Below, piece after piece: positions 5,587-13,656 of a DNA stretch of 23,202 nucleotides; position 1 is the stretch's first letter, and the number at the start of each line of letters is the position of its first letter. The notes below the pieces were generated by a model that worked only from the letters and a program-made list of their open reading frames with translations, searched no databases and was not told the origin of the DNA. The DNA is from a virus. Both the position numbers and the translations under genes were made by a program. The DNA lies in IMG/VR virus record IMGVR_UViG_3300030328_001490, positions 1 through 23,202 of that record; one strand, written 5' to 3'.

Positions 5587-5630
5587 CTTTCCAACTAAAT
5601 AACTAACTATTTAACAAATATGGAGCAATA

Positions 5631-6860
5631 TTATATAATTATTTTGAATATTGTTTCTTTTTTATGAGTTTTTTGTGCACTTTTTGCATTATAAGCAAAT
5701 AACTCTTCTTTTATATCGTAACCATCCCATCCGTTTGTTTCTTGTAAATCAATCCTTATATCGTGCCTTCCATCATCTGTAAAGCAATAGATGTTCTGAG
5801 CGGCTGTTCCACTTAAATTTAAAGCGTTTTCACTGTACGCATTACTCCCCACAAGACTGGCCGAACGACATATATTATCACGAATCATGGTCTCGTGCAA
5901 GTGTCCACAAATAATTAAATCAATTATAACTCCTTTTGCACTGTATTTACTTATTACTTTTCCTGTATCATTTGAGGTCATTCTTCCTAATTGATGTCCA
6001 TGTATTACCAACATATTTTTTCCATTTATTTCAACTACTAACTCAAGAGCATCTCCCCTCAAGAAATTAATATCTGGAAGTAATAACCTCAACATCTCAA
6101 ATATTGTAAAATCATAGTTATCAGAAGCAACCATATCAACCCATCCAAGTTCAAAATTAACTCTTGATTCATTCCCAGTAACACAACAGACCTGAACCTC
6201 TGCAATTTCGTTTATATCCAATATAAAATGTTTTAATAAATGAACTCCAAGAAATGTACTTTTTGCGCGATTTGTCGCCATGCTGAGTTTCTCATCCAAT
6301 CTTCTATCTGAGTTAATTAAATCTCCAGTTATTGCAATTAATACTTTATTTGCTTTATGGAATTTAACATATTCTTTTACTTTATAAGCGTATTTTTGAA
6401 GTCTTTTTGATGCAATATCAAAATCATATTTATTAGATTCAAGTTCTACAAGTTCGTTAAAATGAGTATCTGCAATCTGAACAACTATTGCAGCTTCGGT
6501 GTTATGTTTCTTTTTACTCAGTTTAGTCTTTAAAGACTCTCTTTTTAATAGTTTTATGATTTCGGTGTTATACTCTACAAGAGCGTTCTCTTGTCTTGTT
6601 CCCTCTCTAAATGATTTTCTTTCTATTCTGTTTAAATCTTGGAACTTTTGTTTCTGTTTTGCAAGTCTAATATTGTACTCAACAATATCTTTATCTGCAA
6701 TTAAATAATGAACAACCTCTCTTATCTTTTTTCTAAGTGTATCTACTGAAACATCCAGTTTATATTTATCTATAAGGAAACTGGATATTTCAATATAATT
6801 TTTCCCATTGTCAAAAAGCTCTAATATCTCATCCTTATAATTTAGATATTTGCTTTTCAT
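5631..6860 (-). CDS. Metallophosphoesterase with N-terminal helix-turn-helix
   Basis: A 409-residue calcineurin-like phosphoesterase. The catalytic core runs from about residue 124: D131-x-H133, G179-D180, G229-N230 followed by E231 where most relatives have His (GNH), H287-G-H289 and G319-H320-x-H322. The first about 115 residues hold a helix-turn-helix-like segment (about 20-50) and a charged helical region. Phage enzymes of this type often sit in late regions and may act on DNA ends, RNA or nucleotide signals, but the substrate is unknown. It starts 4 bases after the holin candidate gene stops and is the last gene before the terminator. The E231 substitution removes a usual metal-site/second-shell His, so activity or specificity may differ. 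Confidence 0.85.
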   Translation of the reverse strand: MKSKYLNYKDEILELFDNGKNYIEISSFLIDKYKLDVSVDTLRKKIREVVHYLIADKDIVEYNIRLAKQKQKFQDLNRIERKSFREGTRQENALVEYNTEIIKLLKRESLKTKLSKKKHNTEAAIVVQIADTHFNELVELESNKYDFDIASKRLQKYAYKVKEYVKFHKANKVLIAITGDLINSDRRLDEKLSMATNRAKSTFLGVHLLKHFILDINEIAEVQVCCVTGNESRVNFELGWVDMVASDNYDFTIFEMLRLLLPDINFLRGDALELVVEINGKNMLVIHGHQLGRMTSNDTGKVISKYSAKGVIIDLIICGHLHETMIRDNICRSASLVGSNAYSENALNLSGTAAQNIYCFTDDGRHDIRIDLQETNGWDGYDIKEELFAYNAKSAQKTHKKETIFKIII

Positions 6861-6864
6861 TTAT

Positions 6865-7062
6865 TTACTTCTTTTTATTCATATCTGCAAATCCTTGTCC
6901 AAGAATAAGAGCTCCAACGCTCATTAGAATATTGTTCACTTCTTCAGGATTCAAATTAAAAGTATCTGCGAAAATGGTTGTAAGTACCCCTATAACCATA
7001 TACCAGAATTTACGAGAATTACCCATTCCCCTTAAAATTATTGTTTGTAACCAATTTTTCAT
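6865..7062 (-). CDS. Holin candidate, two TM segments
   Basis: A 65-residue protein with two hydrophobic segments (about residues 19-36 and 45-57) separated by a short turn rich in Asn, Pro and Glu, a basic N-terminus and a KKK C-terminus. This is the layout of class II-type holins and matches short membrane proteins placed next to endolysins in Bacteroidota phages. It lies 53 bases after the endolysin gene. The leader just upstream of its ATG shares about 14 bases (AATTTTACAAAATG) with that of the endolysin. The holin role is inferred from topology and place; an alternative is the one-TM protein at 7591. Confidence 0.6.
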   Translation of the reverse strand: MKNWLQTIILRGMGNSRKFWYMVIGVLTTIFADTFNLNPEEVNNILMSVGALILGQGFADMNKKK

Positions 7063-7115
7063 TTTGTAAAATTTTAATTATAAGAAAGTGTTTCAGCCCT
7101 TTCTATTAGCTGTTT

Positions 7116-7523
7116 TCAGTAAATCCAGAGCCTTGGATTAGTACGTTCTTCATCAATATCAATATGGCAGAAATTACCTTTTCCTTTTCCAGCTATTCCA
7201 ACTCTAAATGGTAATCCTAATTCATGAACTAACTGTAAAGCATGGCCTACAAATAAAGCTCTCTTTACACTGTCTGAAATTGCAATATCAGCAGCCAATC
7301 CTTTTAAGTGTGGAGATTGTCCTTTTTTTGCTGTTTTATAACCTCTATCAGTTAAGGATTGTTGATATGCTTCCGTTCTAAATCCACTGGTTACAACAAA
7401 AGGAAAATTACATCTTGATCTTAATTCATCAATAAAATCCAAAAATACAGGACTCATGTTTTTTCCTGTTCCCTTCTCATTTGGAAGTCCAGAATCAAAT
7501 TCAGAAATTTTAAAATATCTCAT
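7116..7523 (-). CDS. M15 peptidase endolysin
   Basis: A 135-residue single-domain zinc peptidase of the M15 family (D-Ala-D-Ala carboxypeptidase or L-Ala-D-Glu endopeptidase type). The metal ligands are visible: H72 and D79 in SPHLKGLAAD, and H120 in NFCHIDID. SGFRT at 46-50 is the usual substrate-side motif, and the C-terminal LWIY closes the fold. It would cut the peptide stem of the host peptidoglycan at lysis. No signal peptide or membrane anchor is present, so a holin is needed. It is flanked by two small membrane-protein genes, as expected for a lysis cassette. Confidence 0.93.
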   Translation of the reverse strand: MRYFKISEFDSGLPNEKGTGKNMSPVFLDFIDELRSRCNFPFVVTSGFRTEAYQQSLTDRGYKTAKKGQSPHLKGLAADIAISDSVKRALFVGHALQLVHELGLPFRVGIAGKGKGNFCHIDIDEERTNPRLWIY

Positions 7524-7568
7524 TTTGTAAAATTATAAAAAAAATTATAATAAAACATTGATTGAATG

Positions 7569-7583
7569 AAAGTTATTAACTTT
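7569..7583. repeat. 15-base AT-rich palindrome ahead of the endolysin
   Basis: AAAGTTA and TAACTTT flank a single T, forming a perfect 7+1+7 palindrome in the 67-base gap between the one-TM gene and the endolysin gene. It could be a protein-binding site or a weak RNA hairpin regulating the lysis gene. No U-tract follows, so it is not a clear terminator. Confidence 0.35.
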
Positions 7584-7590
7584 ATGTTGT

Positions 7591-7737
7591 TTACTTCTTG
7601 GATAATTTATAGAATTTATAGATAGTAAAGGCTATTGCCAATGTTAATGAAACAAAGGTTAATATGTTGTTACATTCAGTTAGCATAGTTGCAGAAGCTC
7701 CTCCATTTGCTAATAATACTTGTGTTGTATCTTTCAT
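7591..7737 (-). CDS. Small one-TM protein of the lysis region (48 aa)
   Basis: A 48-residue protein starting MKDTTQVLLANGGAS with one transmembrane helix (about residues 24-42, containing ILTFVSLTLAIAF) and a basic KFYKLSKK end. The start at 7737 is preferred over an in-frame ATG at 7782, because the latter would lie 34 bases inside the preceding gene while the former begins 11 bases after its stop. Similar short proteins next to phage endolysins are often annotated as holin or antiholin. It and the 6865-7062 product could form a holin-antiholin pair. Function is inferred from size, topology and place. Confidence 0.6.
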   Translation of the reverse strand: MKDTTQVLLANGGASATMLTECNNILTFVSLTLAIAFTIYKFYKLSKK

Positions 7738-7748
7738 TTTTTTTGTTT

Positions 7749-8561
7749 TTAATTTTGCGTTAATGTAACTTTTCCTCCCCAAACTCTATGGTTTGTTGAA
7801 GAAACTAATACTTTTATCATTAAATAATTAGATGATGTTGAAGCTGTATCTGTTATATTTATAGCAGATCCATTTGTTGTTCCTGTTCCAATTGTACTTC
7901 CTTTGCCGTTTGCGTTAACATTCATCTCATAAACCTCAACTGATTTGGTAGTGTTAGAACCCCAAACAGCAACTTCAGTTGCAGTTGTTCCATGTGGAAT
8001 GTTTACTGTTGCAATTAGTTCTTGTGTTGTATCTTCAACTGATACCCCTGTATTTGTTCCATCTCCAAAAACAGCAGGAGTTGCATCGGCAGGAGTTGCA
8101 TCATCATTAACCATAAAATCTCTTGGAAGTATTTTCACATAATTAGGATCTACAGCAGGAAAAGTATAAACTCCATCTGCATATTGAAGAGCTCCCATAG
8201 AGTTAGCCGTAACTGCCATCCCTCCTATTGTTCCCTCTGTTTTCCTTTGATATTGTACAAACATGTTATCTTCATCAATAGCAATGTTGGAATATAGCTC
8301 TAAAGGTGTTTCTAAAGTTATTGCTTGTACAAAAAAGGAAGTTGCATCAACTGCAGCGTCTGCATAAATAGTTAATGAAGTTCCATTAATTGTTATTTTA
8401 TCTCCAGCTTTAAGAGCTATATTTAATTTTTTACAACTTATTGAAGTGTCAACATTTATTGTAACTCCCTCTTCATATTCACTTGTTAATTGACTAAGAT
8501 AAAACTTATTTTCATTATTTTCAGCTTTAACAAATGGAACAAAAGTATTAGTAGTAATCAT
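7749..8561 (-). CDS. Distal tail or virion surface protein (270 aa)
   Basis: A 270-residue beta-rich protein low in charged residues and with few aromatic ones. Residues about 1-110 are a first beta domain, followed by a segment with a tandem ATPAD/ATPAV repeat coded by a 15-base tandem repeat (8074-8103). The C-terminal about 100 residues form another beta domain (IATVNIPHGTTATEVAVWG onward, ending GGKVTLTQN) of a kind often seen at the end of structural proteins of uncultivated marine phages. It lies after the tail-tip gene and before lysis genes, the usual place for a fibre, tip or decoration protein. A role in receptor contact is plausible but not shown. Confidence 0.55.
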   Translation of the reverse strand: MITTNTFVPFVKAENNENKFYLSQLTSEYEEGVTINVDTSISCKKLNIALKAGDKITINGTSLTIYADAAVDATSFFVQAITLETPLELYSNIAIDEDNMFVQYQRKTEGTIGGMAVTANSMGALQYADGVYTFPAVDPNYVKILPRDFMVNDDATPADATPAVFGDGTNTGVSVEDTTQELIATVNIPHGTTATEVAVWGSNTTKSVEVYEMNVNANGKGSTIGTGTTNGSAINITDTASTSSNYLMIKVLVSSTNHRVWGGKVTLTQN

Positions 8562-8575
8562 AGTTCTTATTTATA

Positions 8576-11047
8576 TTATGGATTGAATGATGCAGATCCT
8601 GTTGGATCAGAAGGGTTGAAAAAAGGTGTATTGAATGAAGATGAATTTATCCCTATCTCTAAAGCTCCAGTTTTCCAATTTCTTGTTCCATTAGTAGTTG
8701 TTGGATCGTTGTAATAAACTTGAACCCACTGGCCGTTCCATTCATCGTTTATTAAATTAAATGAACTTCTCATCATCATATATTTTTTACCATCTGAATC
8801 TTCTATTCTTGCGCATGGATTAACAAATTTTAATTTCGTACTTCCTGAAAAATATTTATCTACAGAAGATAAAGCTGTTGTTCCATTGAAAGTTAAAATT
8901 GTTTTACTTTGATTGCTTAAAATTTCTTCTCCAAGCAAAACTTGAATTTTAGTATCATAAGTTAAAGAACTCCAAACATAAACACTTCCATTCCATGTAT
9001 ATATTCCTTTTGCCCATTTTCCTAAAGGATTAACATATACCCAGTTTGCTCCATCGTAGACTTGCATAGTTGAATTTGTATCAGCTCCAGAACCATCTCC
9101 AAACATAGTAACTCCAACATCATATTCATAAGAATTATTTCCACTTTGTTGAACCTCTACTTCTTGCCCACTATTTCCAAAAGATATTCCTCCAGTTTTA
9201 ACAGGGACAAACATTGATTCAAAATAAGAATTTCCGTTTGGAAGATTTGTTATTGTATCTTCATAATCAAAAGCATAAAAAGTTGGCGTATATCCCCACT
9301 CTAAAGCAGTTCCTGCATAATTAGTTCCTCCATTTAAAGAATTATTATTATAAATTAATCCATGAGAATAAGCTGAATTTCCTTGTACATAAGCTTTCAT
9401 TGGCCTTGTTCTGTCATTATCATATTCTGTAAATGTATAGAATTGAAAATCCCAGTTACCTTCAAAAGCATCATCAGTAGGAATTAAATTATCTGTTAAA
9501 TTAGTTATACTATCTGTAGCACTATCAAACATATTAATAGAATGGTCATTACATCCCGCAGGAATTATTCTTGTATTTCTAACATACTGTTGGTTGTTAA
9601 GTAATGGGAACTCGTTTGTCATCCATTTTAACTGAGAAGCAGCTCCAGATGTAAATTTGTACAAAGTCATATTATCAGAATCCCCCCAAGCTGATGTTGA
9701 TGGTTTTGCTCTAATAGTCCATAAGCTACAAAAATATAAATCTGCATTAGAAGTATTGGTAAACGATAAAAATATTCTGCAAAGAAAACCAGCTAATAAA
9801 TTAGCATCGGTCATACTTATGATATTGTACTCTTGACCAGATTGAGAAAATTGTGTGTATTGATGTAAAGCGTTGTCTGTTGGCCATGCAGTAGGTAATC
9901 CAGAAACAGTATTGTGAGTTAAAAATAAAGGAAAACCATTAAAAAAGTTACCTCCAGCCATTTCAGCGTATGTAGTTTTTGTTCTTTTTATTGCAGGTAA
10001 AGATTCATATTGAGTTGTTGCTAATTTTTGTAAACCTCCCGCAGATGTTCCTGTTTCAATTACTTGATTATATAAAGAATAATTTTGTGATCCAAAATAA
10101 TTTCTATCTGTTCTTAGACCCCCATTGTAAAAAAATTCTCTTGTTGGAATGTTTATTGGAGTTGTATATGGAGCTACCCCTTGTTCATTTGTGTTATATT
10201 CTGAAACCTGAATAAAGTGAAAAGTATGTTCCCAGTAAAAAAATCTCATATTAAAAGCTCTGCAAATACTTAACAAAACACTGTAAGTGTTAGGAGGTTG
10301 ATATTCATTATCTTCAGAGGATTTATAAAAATCACTCATGTTAAGTTTTATTTGAGATAAAGGGCATTGTGCAGATTGTGGACCTATACCCATATCTTCA
10401 TTCCACCAATTAACAGCAGTTTGAATTACATAATTTTCTAATCCAGCTCCAGCGCTTGCTTCATCCGACTCTAAAACCATTCCAGTATCATTTAAAATCT
10501 CTGTAATCCAAGCAGTTGAAGATCCAATTATTCTTCTATAACCAGCATTTGCAAAAGTATCAGCTTTAACATAAGGAAAAGTTGGAGTTGCTCCAGTTGA
10601 ACTATTTGTTTCTCTCAAAAATGGAGTTTCTTTTAAACTTGCAATCCCATCCACAAAAACTAAAGTTGAAACGTAAGGATATGAAACGTCCTCTCTTATA
10701 TCTAAATTAGGTATTAAATAACCTGACCATAATAAACTTCCTGTACTTCCTACGTTTAACGTAACCCAAACATCCCTTTCTGCTCTTTCACTAAATCCAT
10801 TTACTTCGTTTTCTTGAGTTAAATTTTCAACTAATACATCAAGAGTAAGTTTGGATGCTAATATTGGTGAATTTTTATCTTGAACATCAGCTGACTCCCA
10901 GTCTAATTTTAATCCATTTGAAGCTAATTTATATTCAGATGAACCTCCTGAGTAAGTAGTCCAAATTCTAGCAGTGTAAGTTGTTCCATTAGCTGACTCT
11001 AAAGGAATAACTCTATAAATTTGTAATCCGTAAGCTGCTCTTGCCAT
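8576..11047 (-). CDS. Large tail-tip / baseplate hub-like protein (823 aa)
   Basis: The largest gene of the window. It follows the tape measure gene with a 1-base gap, where siphoviruses encode the distal-tail and tail-associated (Tal/hub) proteins. The N-terminus (MARAAYGLQIYRVIPLES, then a WTTYSGGSSEYKL block) is beta-rich; residues about 90-330 are a conserved-looking hub-like region with LLWSGYLIPNLDIRED, LLSICRAFNMRFFYWEHTF and a short loop YNTNEQG; the second half has many Gly, Ser, Asn and Tyr and looks like carbohydrate- or surface-contact beta domains. It probably forms the tail tip and contacts the host. No peptidase or lysozyme motif was noticed. Exact equivalence to Dit or Tal is not resolved. 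Confidence 0.65.
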   Translation of the reverse strand: MARAAYGLQIYRVIPLESANGTTYTARIWTTYSGGSSEYKLASNGLKLDWESADVQDKNSPILASKLTLDVLVENLTQENEVNGFSERAERDVWVTLNVGSTGSLLWSGYLIPNLDIREDVSYPYVSTLVFVDGIASLKETPFLRETNSSTGATPTFPYVKADTFANAGYRRIIGSSTAWITEILNDTGMVLESDEASAGAGLENYVIQTAVNWWNEDMGIGPQSAQCPLSQIKLNMSDFYKSSEDNEYQPPNTYSVLLSICRAFNMRFFYWEHTFHFIQVSEYNTNEQGVAPYTTPINIPTREFFYNGGLRTDRNYFGSQNYSLYNQVIETGTSAGGLQKLATTQYESLPAIKRTKTTYAEMAGGNFFNGFPLFLTHNTVSGLPTAWPTDNALHQYTQFSQSGQEYNIISMTDANLLAGFLCRIFLSFTNTSNADLYFCSLWTIRAKPSTSAWGDSDNMTLYKFTSGAASQLKWMTNEFPLLNNQQYVRNTRIIPAGCNDHSINMFDSATDSITNLTDNLIPTDDAFEGNWDFQFYTFTEYDNDRTRPMKAYVQGNSAYSHGLIYNNNSLNGGTNYAGTALEWGYTPTFYAFDYEDTITNLPNGNSYFESMFVPVKTGGISFGNSGQEVEVQQSGNNSYEYDVGVTMFGDGSGADTNSTMQVYDGANWVYVNPLGKWAKGIYTWNGSVYVWSSLTYDTKIQVLLGEEILSNQSKTILTFNGTTALSSVDKYFSGSTKLKFVNPCARIEDSDGKKYMMMRSSFNLINDEWNGQWVQVYYNDPTTTNGTRNWKTGALEIGINSSSFNTPFFNPSDPTGSASFNP

Positions 11048-11048
11048 A

Positions 11049-12917
11049 TTATGATGTTCTTAATCTGTTTATTGATGTATTTCTATTTGACAAATATATA
11101 TCATTTCCTTTTAATACACCCTCTACAATTATATTTTGATTACCTCCTCCCATGTATTGCTTGAGTTTATCAAGCGGCGCAACTACCTCAGGGTTTGAAG
11201 CGGTCGTTCCAACTCCCTCCCCTATAAGAGCTGTTGTAGGTCCATACACTAATCCTCCATCTGCAAACCCCTCAAGCCCCAAAACCTTTCCCTTTGCAGT
11301 TGAAAAAGCTTTTCCAATAGTCATTGCTGACCCCCCTAATAACAGAGATATTACAGTAAGAACTGCTAATTGAATAAGTAGTTGTTTTATAGCTTGCTTT
11401 ATGTTTTCAATAAATGATTTAAAAAACTCTTCTTGACTATTAGCCGCACTCATAGCAGCACTAAACATTATGTCTTCAAGTAAAACTACTGTTGCATTGT
11501 GAGCTTTTTGAGCTTCTGTTAATTCTTGAGTCCAAAATAACATTCCTTTGAATTGATCTTCAGCACTGGAAGCCATATGTAAATAATCAGTGCTAACTGT
11601 TTCAAGAGCTTCAGAATACATTTTAGTTTCAGTAATCAAGCCTTTGGTCGAACTCTTTACTGATTTATTTAATTCTAATTGTATTTTTGCTTGTTTGAGT
11701 GCAAGTTCTCCAGTTTTTTTCATTTCTTGCCATCTTTTTCTAAAACTAACTGAAGTTGATGATCCAGATCCAGATGATTTTTCTTCAAGTTCAAAATAAC
11801 TTATTGTAGCAATGGGATTTGCATTTACAAAATCACTTACTTTGTTAAAAGCTATTATGATATTGTTGATTTGCATTATTATAGCATTAGCCATTGATTT
11901 AAACTCATTTTTAATGGCTATAGCTATATTTGAGGTACTTGTTTTTAAATAAATAATAGCAGATGTTAAAGCTACTATAGCCGCAGTTACAATTCCTATT
12001 GGAGTAGCTATTGCAGCCAGTGCTATTGATAAAGTTCCCAAAATAATTAAAACTGGCCCTATTGCAGCCAAAAGTAATCCCCAAAATACAATGTTGTCTT
12101 TTTGTGATTCTGATAAATCACTAAATTCCAAAACTAAACCTGTTATAAATTCTATAACTTTTTGAGCTATAGGAATCAATCTTGTTCCTAATTCTGCTGC
12201 CAAATCAACCAAATCTCCTTTTAGTATTCTCAATTGATTTGCAAAATCTCCTGAAGTTCTTGCAAAATCTCCAATAGCTTTTGAGCTTTGAGATGTTGCA
12301 ATTTCTAAATTATTTATTGCTTTAGCTTGTAGAATAGAAACCCCCTGCTCTTTCATTATAGCTGCAGTTCTTTCTTTATATTCTTTTGTATTTTGACGTA
12401 TTACAATCCCCAAAGATTTGGCAGACTCAGTTTCTCCAACTAATGCTTTAGTTAAAGCTTTAGAGGCTCCCTCTGCACCTCCTTCAAAATTAGTAAATGA
12501 GGCCAAATCAACAGCCAGTTCATTTACCCGTTGTGATAAATTTAACGCAGCTTTTTCAGTAAATCCAAATCCAACTAATAAATCTCCAGTATCAGATAAA
12601 AGTTGTTTTGCAGCAAGCTCTGAAAGTCCAAAAGATTCTTGAAAAACTTTTGCAGTATCTTCAGCTTCTTTTTGAATACTAACAAATACCTGTTTAAATT
12701 TAGAATCGGTTTCTTGTAAATCCGATGCAAACTTTAATGATGCAGCTCCAAGTCCTAAAATAGGAAGAGTAAGATTAGTTGTTAAAGATTGTCCAGTCTT
12801 TTTAAGATTTTTCCCAAACTTCTTTAAGTTCTTTTGAGCCTTTTTCATTGCTCTTTCAAAAGCTGTTAAATCAGCTGAAAATTTGAAATTTAAAAATCCT
12901 ATTGCTTTACTTGCCAT
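11049..12917 (-). CDS. Tail tape measure protein
   Basis: A 622-residue tape measure. The N-terminus opens with the usual LNFKFSADLTAFERAMKKAQK helix and GKNLKKTGQSLT; a long helical body follows. There is a large hydrophobic region about 277-330 (LLLAAIGPVLIILG onward) and a second about 515-545, as in proteins expelled into the host membrane. The C-terminal part has the characteristic FADGGLVYGPT, LIGEG and NPEVVAPLDKL segments. By the rule of about 0.15 nm per residue the tail would be near 93 nm at most. It overlaps the preceding chaperone gene by 11 bases. Confidence 0.93.
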   Translation of the reverse strand: MASKAIGFLNFKFSADLTAFERAMKKAQKNLKKFGKNLKKTGQSLTTNLTLPILGLGAASLKFASDLQETDSKFKQVFVSIQKEAEDTAKVFQESFGLSELAAKQLLSDTGDLLVGFGFTEKAALNLSQRVNELAVDLASFTNFEGGAEGASKALTKALVGETESAKSLGIVIRQNTKEYKERTAAIMKEQGVSILQAKAINNLEIATSQSSKAIGDFARTSGDFANQLRILKGDLVDLAAELGTRLIPIAQKVIEFITGLVLEFSDLSESQKDNIVFWGLLLAAIGPVLIILGTLSIALAAIATPIGIVTAAIVALTSAIIYLKTSTSNIAIAIKNEFKSMANAIIMQINNIIIAFNKVSDFVNANPIATISYFELEEKSSGSGSSTSVSFRKRWQEMKKTGELALKQAKIQLELNKSVKSSTKGLITETKMYSEALETVSTDYLHMASSAEDQFKGMLFWTQELTEAQKAHNATVVLLEDIMFSAAMSAANSQEEFFKSFIENIKQAIKQLLIQLAVLTVISLLLGGSAMTIGKAFSTAKGKVLGLEGFADGGLVYGPTTALIGEGVGTTASNPEVVAPLDKLKQYMGGGNQNIIVEGVLKGNDIYLSNRNTSINRLRTS

Positions 12918-13182
12918 GTTCTTCTAATTTTTTAAAATACTCTGCTTTTCTTTTTAATTCTTTAAAATCTATTTTTGATGCTTCTTTTTCCCACTCAAAC
13001 TGAATTAAGTCAGTTGGTTTGATACTTTTATTTTTAGGAAGCTGAATGTTTAATAATAAACAGGTGCTCCATCTTGTACGTTCCCAATCACTTCTTTGCC
13101 TCATATTTTCTAACTCATGAAACCCCTGCATTTTGTTCCAGAACTCTCTTGGTAACATATCATAAAAATCATCAACACTCAT
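12907..13182 (-). CDS. Tail assembly chaperone, GT extension
   Basis: The 91 residues from MSVDDFYDMLPREFW to the stop form the T-like part of a G/GT tail assembly chaperone. The same frame is open without a stop back to the slippery site at 13254, adding LTWPKLEQIAFGQLG ahead of that Met. The E-Q-I-A-F-G-Q-L-G-M segment is typical of GT extensions and would be lost if translation began at the Met. The real product is therefore expected to be the frameshift fusion of 13565-13254 with 13254-12907, about 219 residues. It coats the tape measure during tail assembly, by analogy with lambda gpGT, and is absent from the virion. Confidence 0.85.
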   Translation of the reverse strand: MSVDDFYDMLPREFWNKMQGFHELENMRQRSDWERTRWSTCLLLNIQLPKNKSIKPTDLIQFEWEKEASKIDFKELKRKAEYFKKLEEHGK

Positions 13183-13223
13183 TCCTAATTGCCCGAATGC
13201 TATCTGTTCCAGTTTTGGCCAAG

Positions 13224-13565
13224 TTAGCTCTTCTTCACTCTCTTGGCCTTCGACTTTTTTTCGTTACCTTCTCCCATTGCTCTTGCAAGTATCTCAAAAG
13301 CCTTTTCCATACAATCCATATTACCATCAAACATATCAGTTATATCATCTAAAGAATAATTAAATGGTTGTTTTGATGCTCTGTAACCATCTTCTATTCC
13401 ACAATAAATTAAACTGAAAGCATCGTTGAAGGTTAATTGTCCTGATGCTAATTTGTTTAAATCATTCATTGTTGCTCCAGTCATTAAACTATATTTTCTT
13501 AAAGCGTTAAAGCCAAATCTAACTGCCATTTTGTGTTCTCCAATTTCTAAAATTTCATATTTCAT
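13224..13565 (-). CDS. Tail assembly chaperone G-like protein
   Basis: A 113-residue protein in the place of lambda gpG, between tail tube and tape measure. It begins MKYEILEIGEHKMAVRFGFNA, has the compact alpha/beta body of the chaperone family with FNYSLDDITDMFD and a helix AFEILARAMG, and ends in a lysine-rich tail. The start at 13565 is preferred over the in-frame ATG at 13616, because that one lies inside the terminator hairpin. Near its 3' end is the A AAA AAG slip site (13260-13254) that yields the longer GT form. Confidence 0.85.
   Translation of the reverse strand: MKYEILEIGEHKMAVRFGFNALRKYSLMTGATMNDLNKLASGQLTFNDAFSLIYCGIEDGYRASKQPFNYSLDDITDMFDGNMDCMEKAFEILARAMGEGNEKKSKAKRVKKS
13254..13260 (-). 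promoter_or_regulatory. Programmed -1 frameshift site (A AAA AAG)
   Basis: In the zero frame of the G-like gene the codons GAA AAA AAG occur ten codons before its stop. This is the heptamer A AAA AAG in the right register for simultaneous -1 slippage, identical to the E. coli dnaX site. After the slip the new frame is open to 12907, joining the T-like extension. The downstream RNA just after the site is GC-richer than average but I did not establish a stem-loop or pseudoknot. Confidence 0.88.
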
Positions 13566-13594
13566 TTTTCTAAGTTTTTTGTCTTTTCTGATAT

Positions 13595-13644
13595 TAAAAG
13601 AAACCAACCCCCGCACTCAGAAAAGAAAACGCAAGGGCTGGCTC
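13595..13644 (-). terminator. Hairpin with U-tract after the tail tube gene
   Basis: On the minus strand GAGCCAGCCCTTGC (13644-13631) pairs with GCGGGGGTTGGTTTC (13614-13600) in an 11- to 13-base stem with several G-U pairs and a 16-base loop rich in U, ending in UUUC UUUU. It begins 13 bases after the stop of the tail tube gene. It probably limits read-through into the low-copy chaperone and tape measure genes or stabilises the upstream mRNA. Confidence 0.7.
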
Positions 13645-13656
13645 TAAATTTAATTA

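Noticed and set aside
7083-7104. Hairpin AGAAAG/CTTTCT between endolysin and holin candidate genes
   Set aside because: Only six A/T-rich pairs and no U-tract on the minus strand; too weak to call a terminator.
9979-10215. Plus-strand open frame of 78 codons, and the other plus-strand frames over the late genes
   Set aside because: All lie opposite clearly recognisable minus-strand genes, have no promoter or family match, and reflect the codon use of the real genes.
13224-13616. Longer chaperone start at 13616
   Set aside because: The added residues would be coded within the terminator hairpin and do not look like the family N-terminus.
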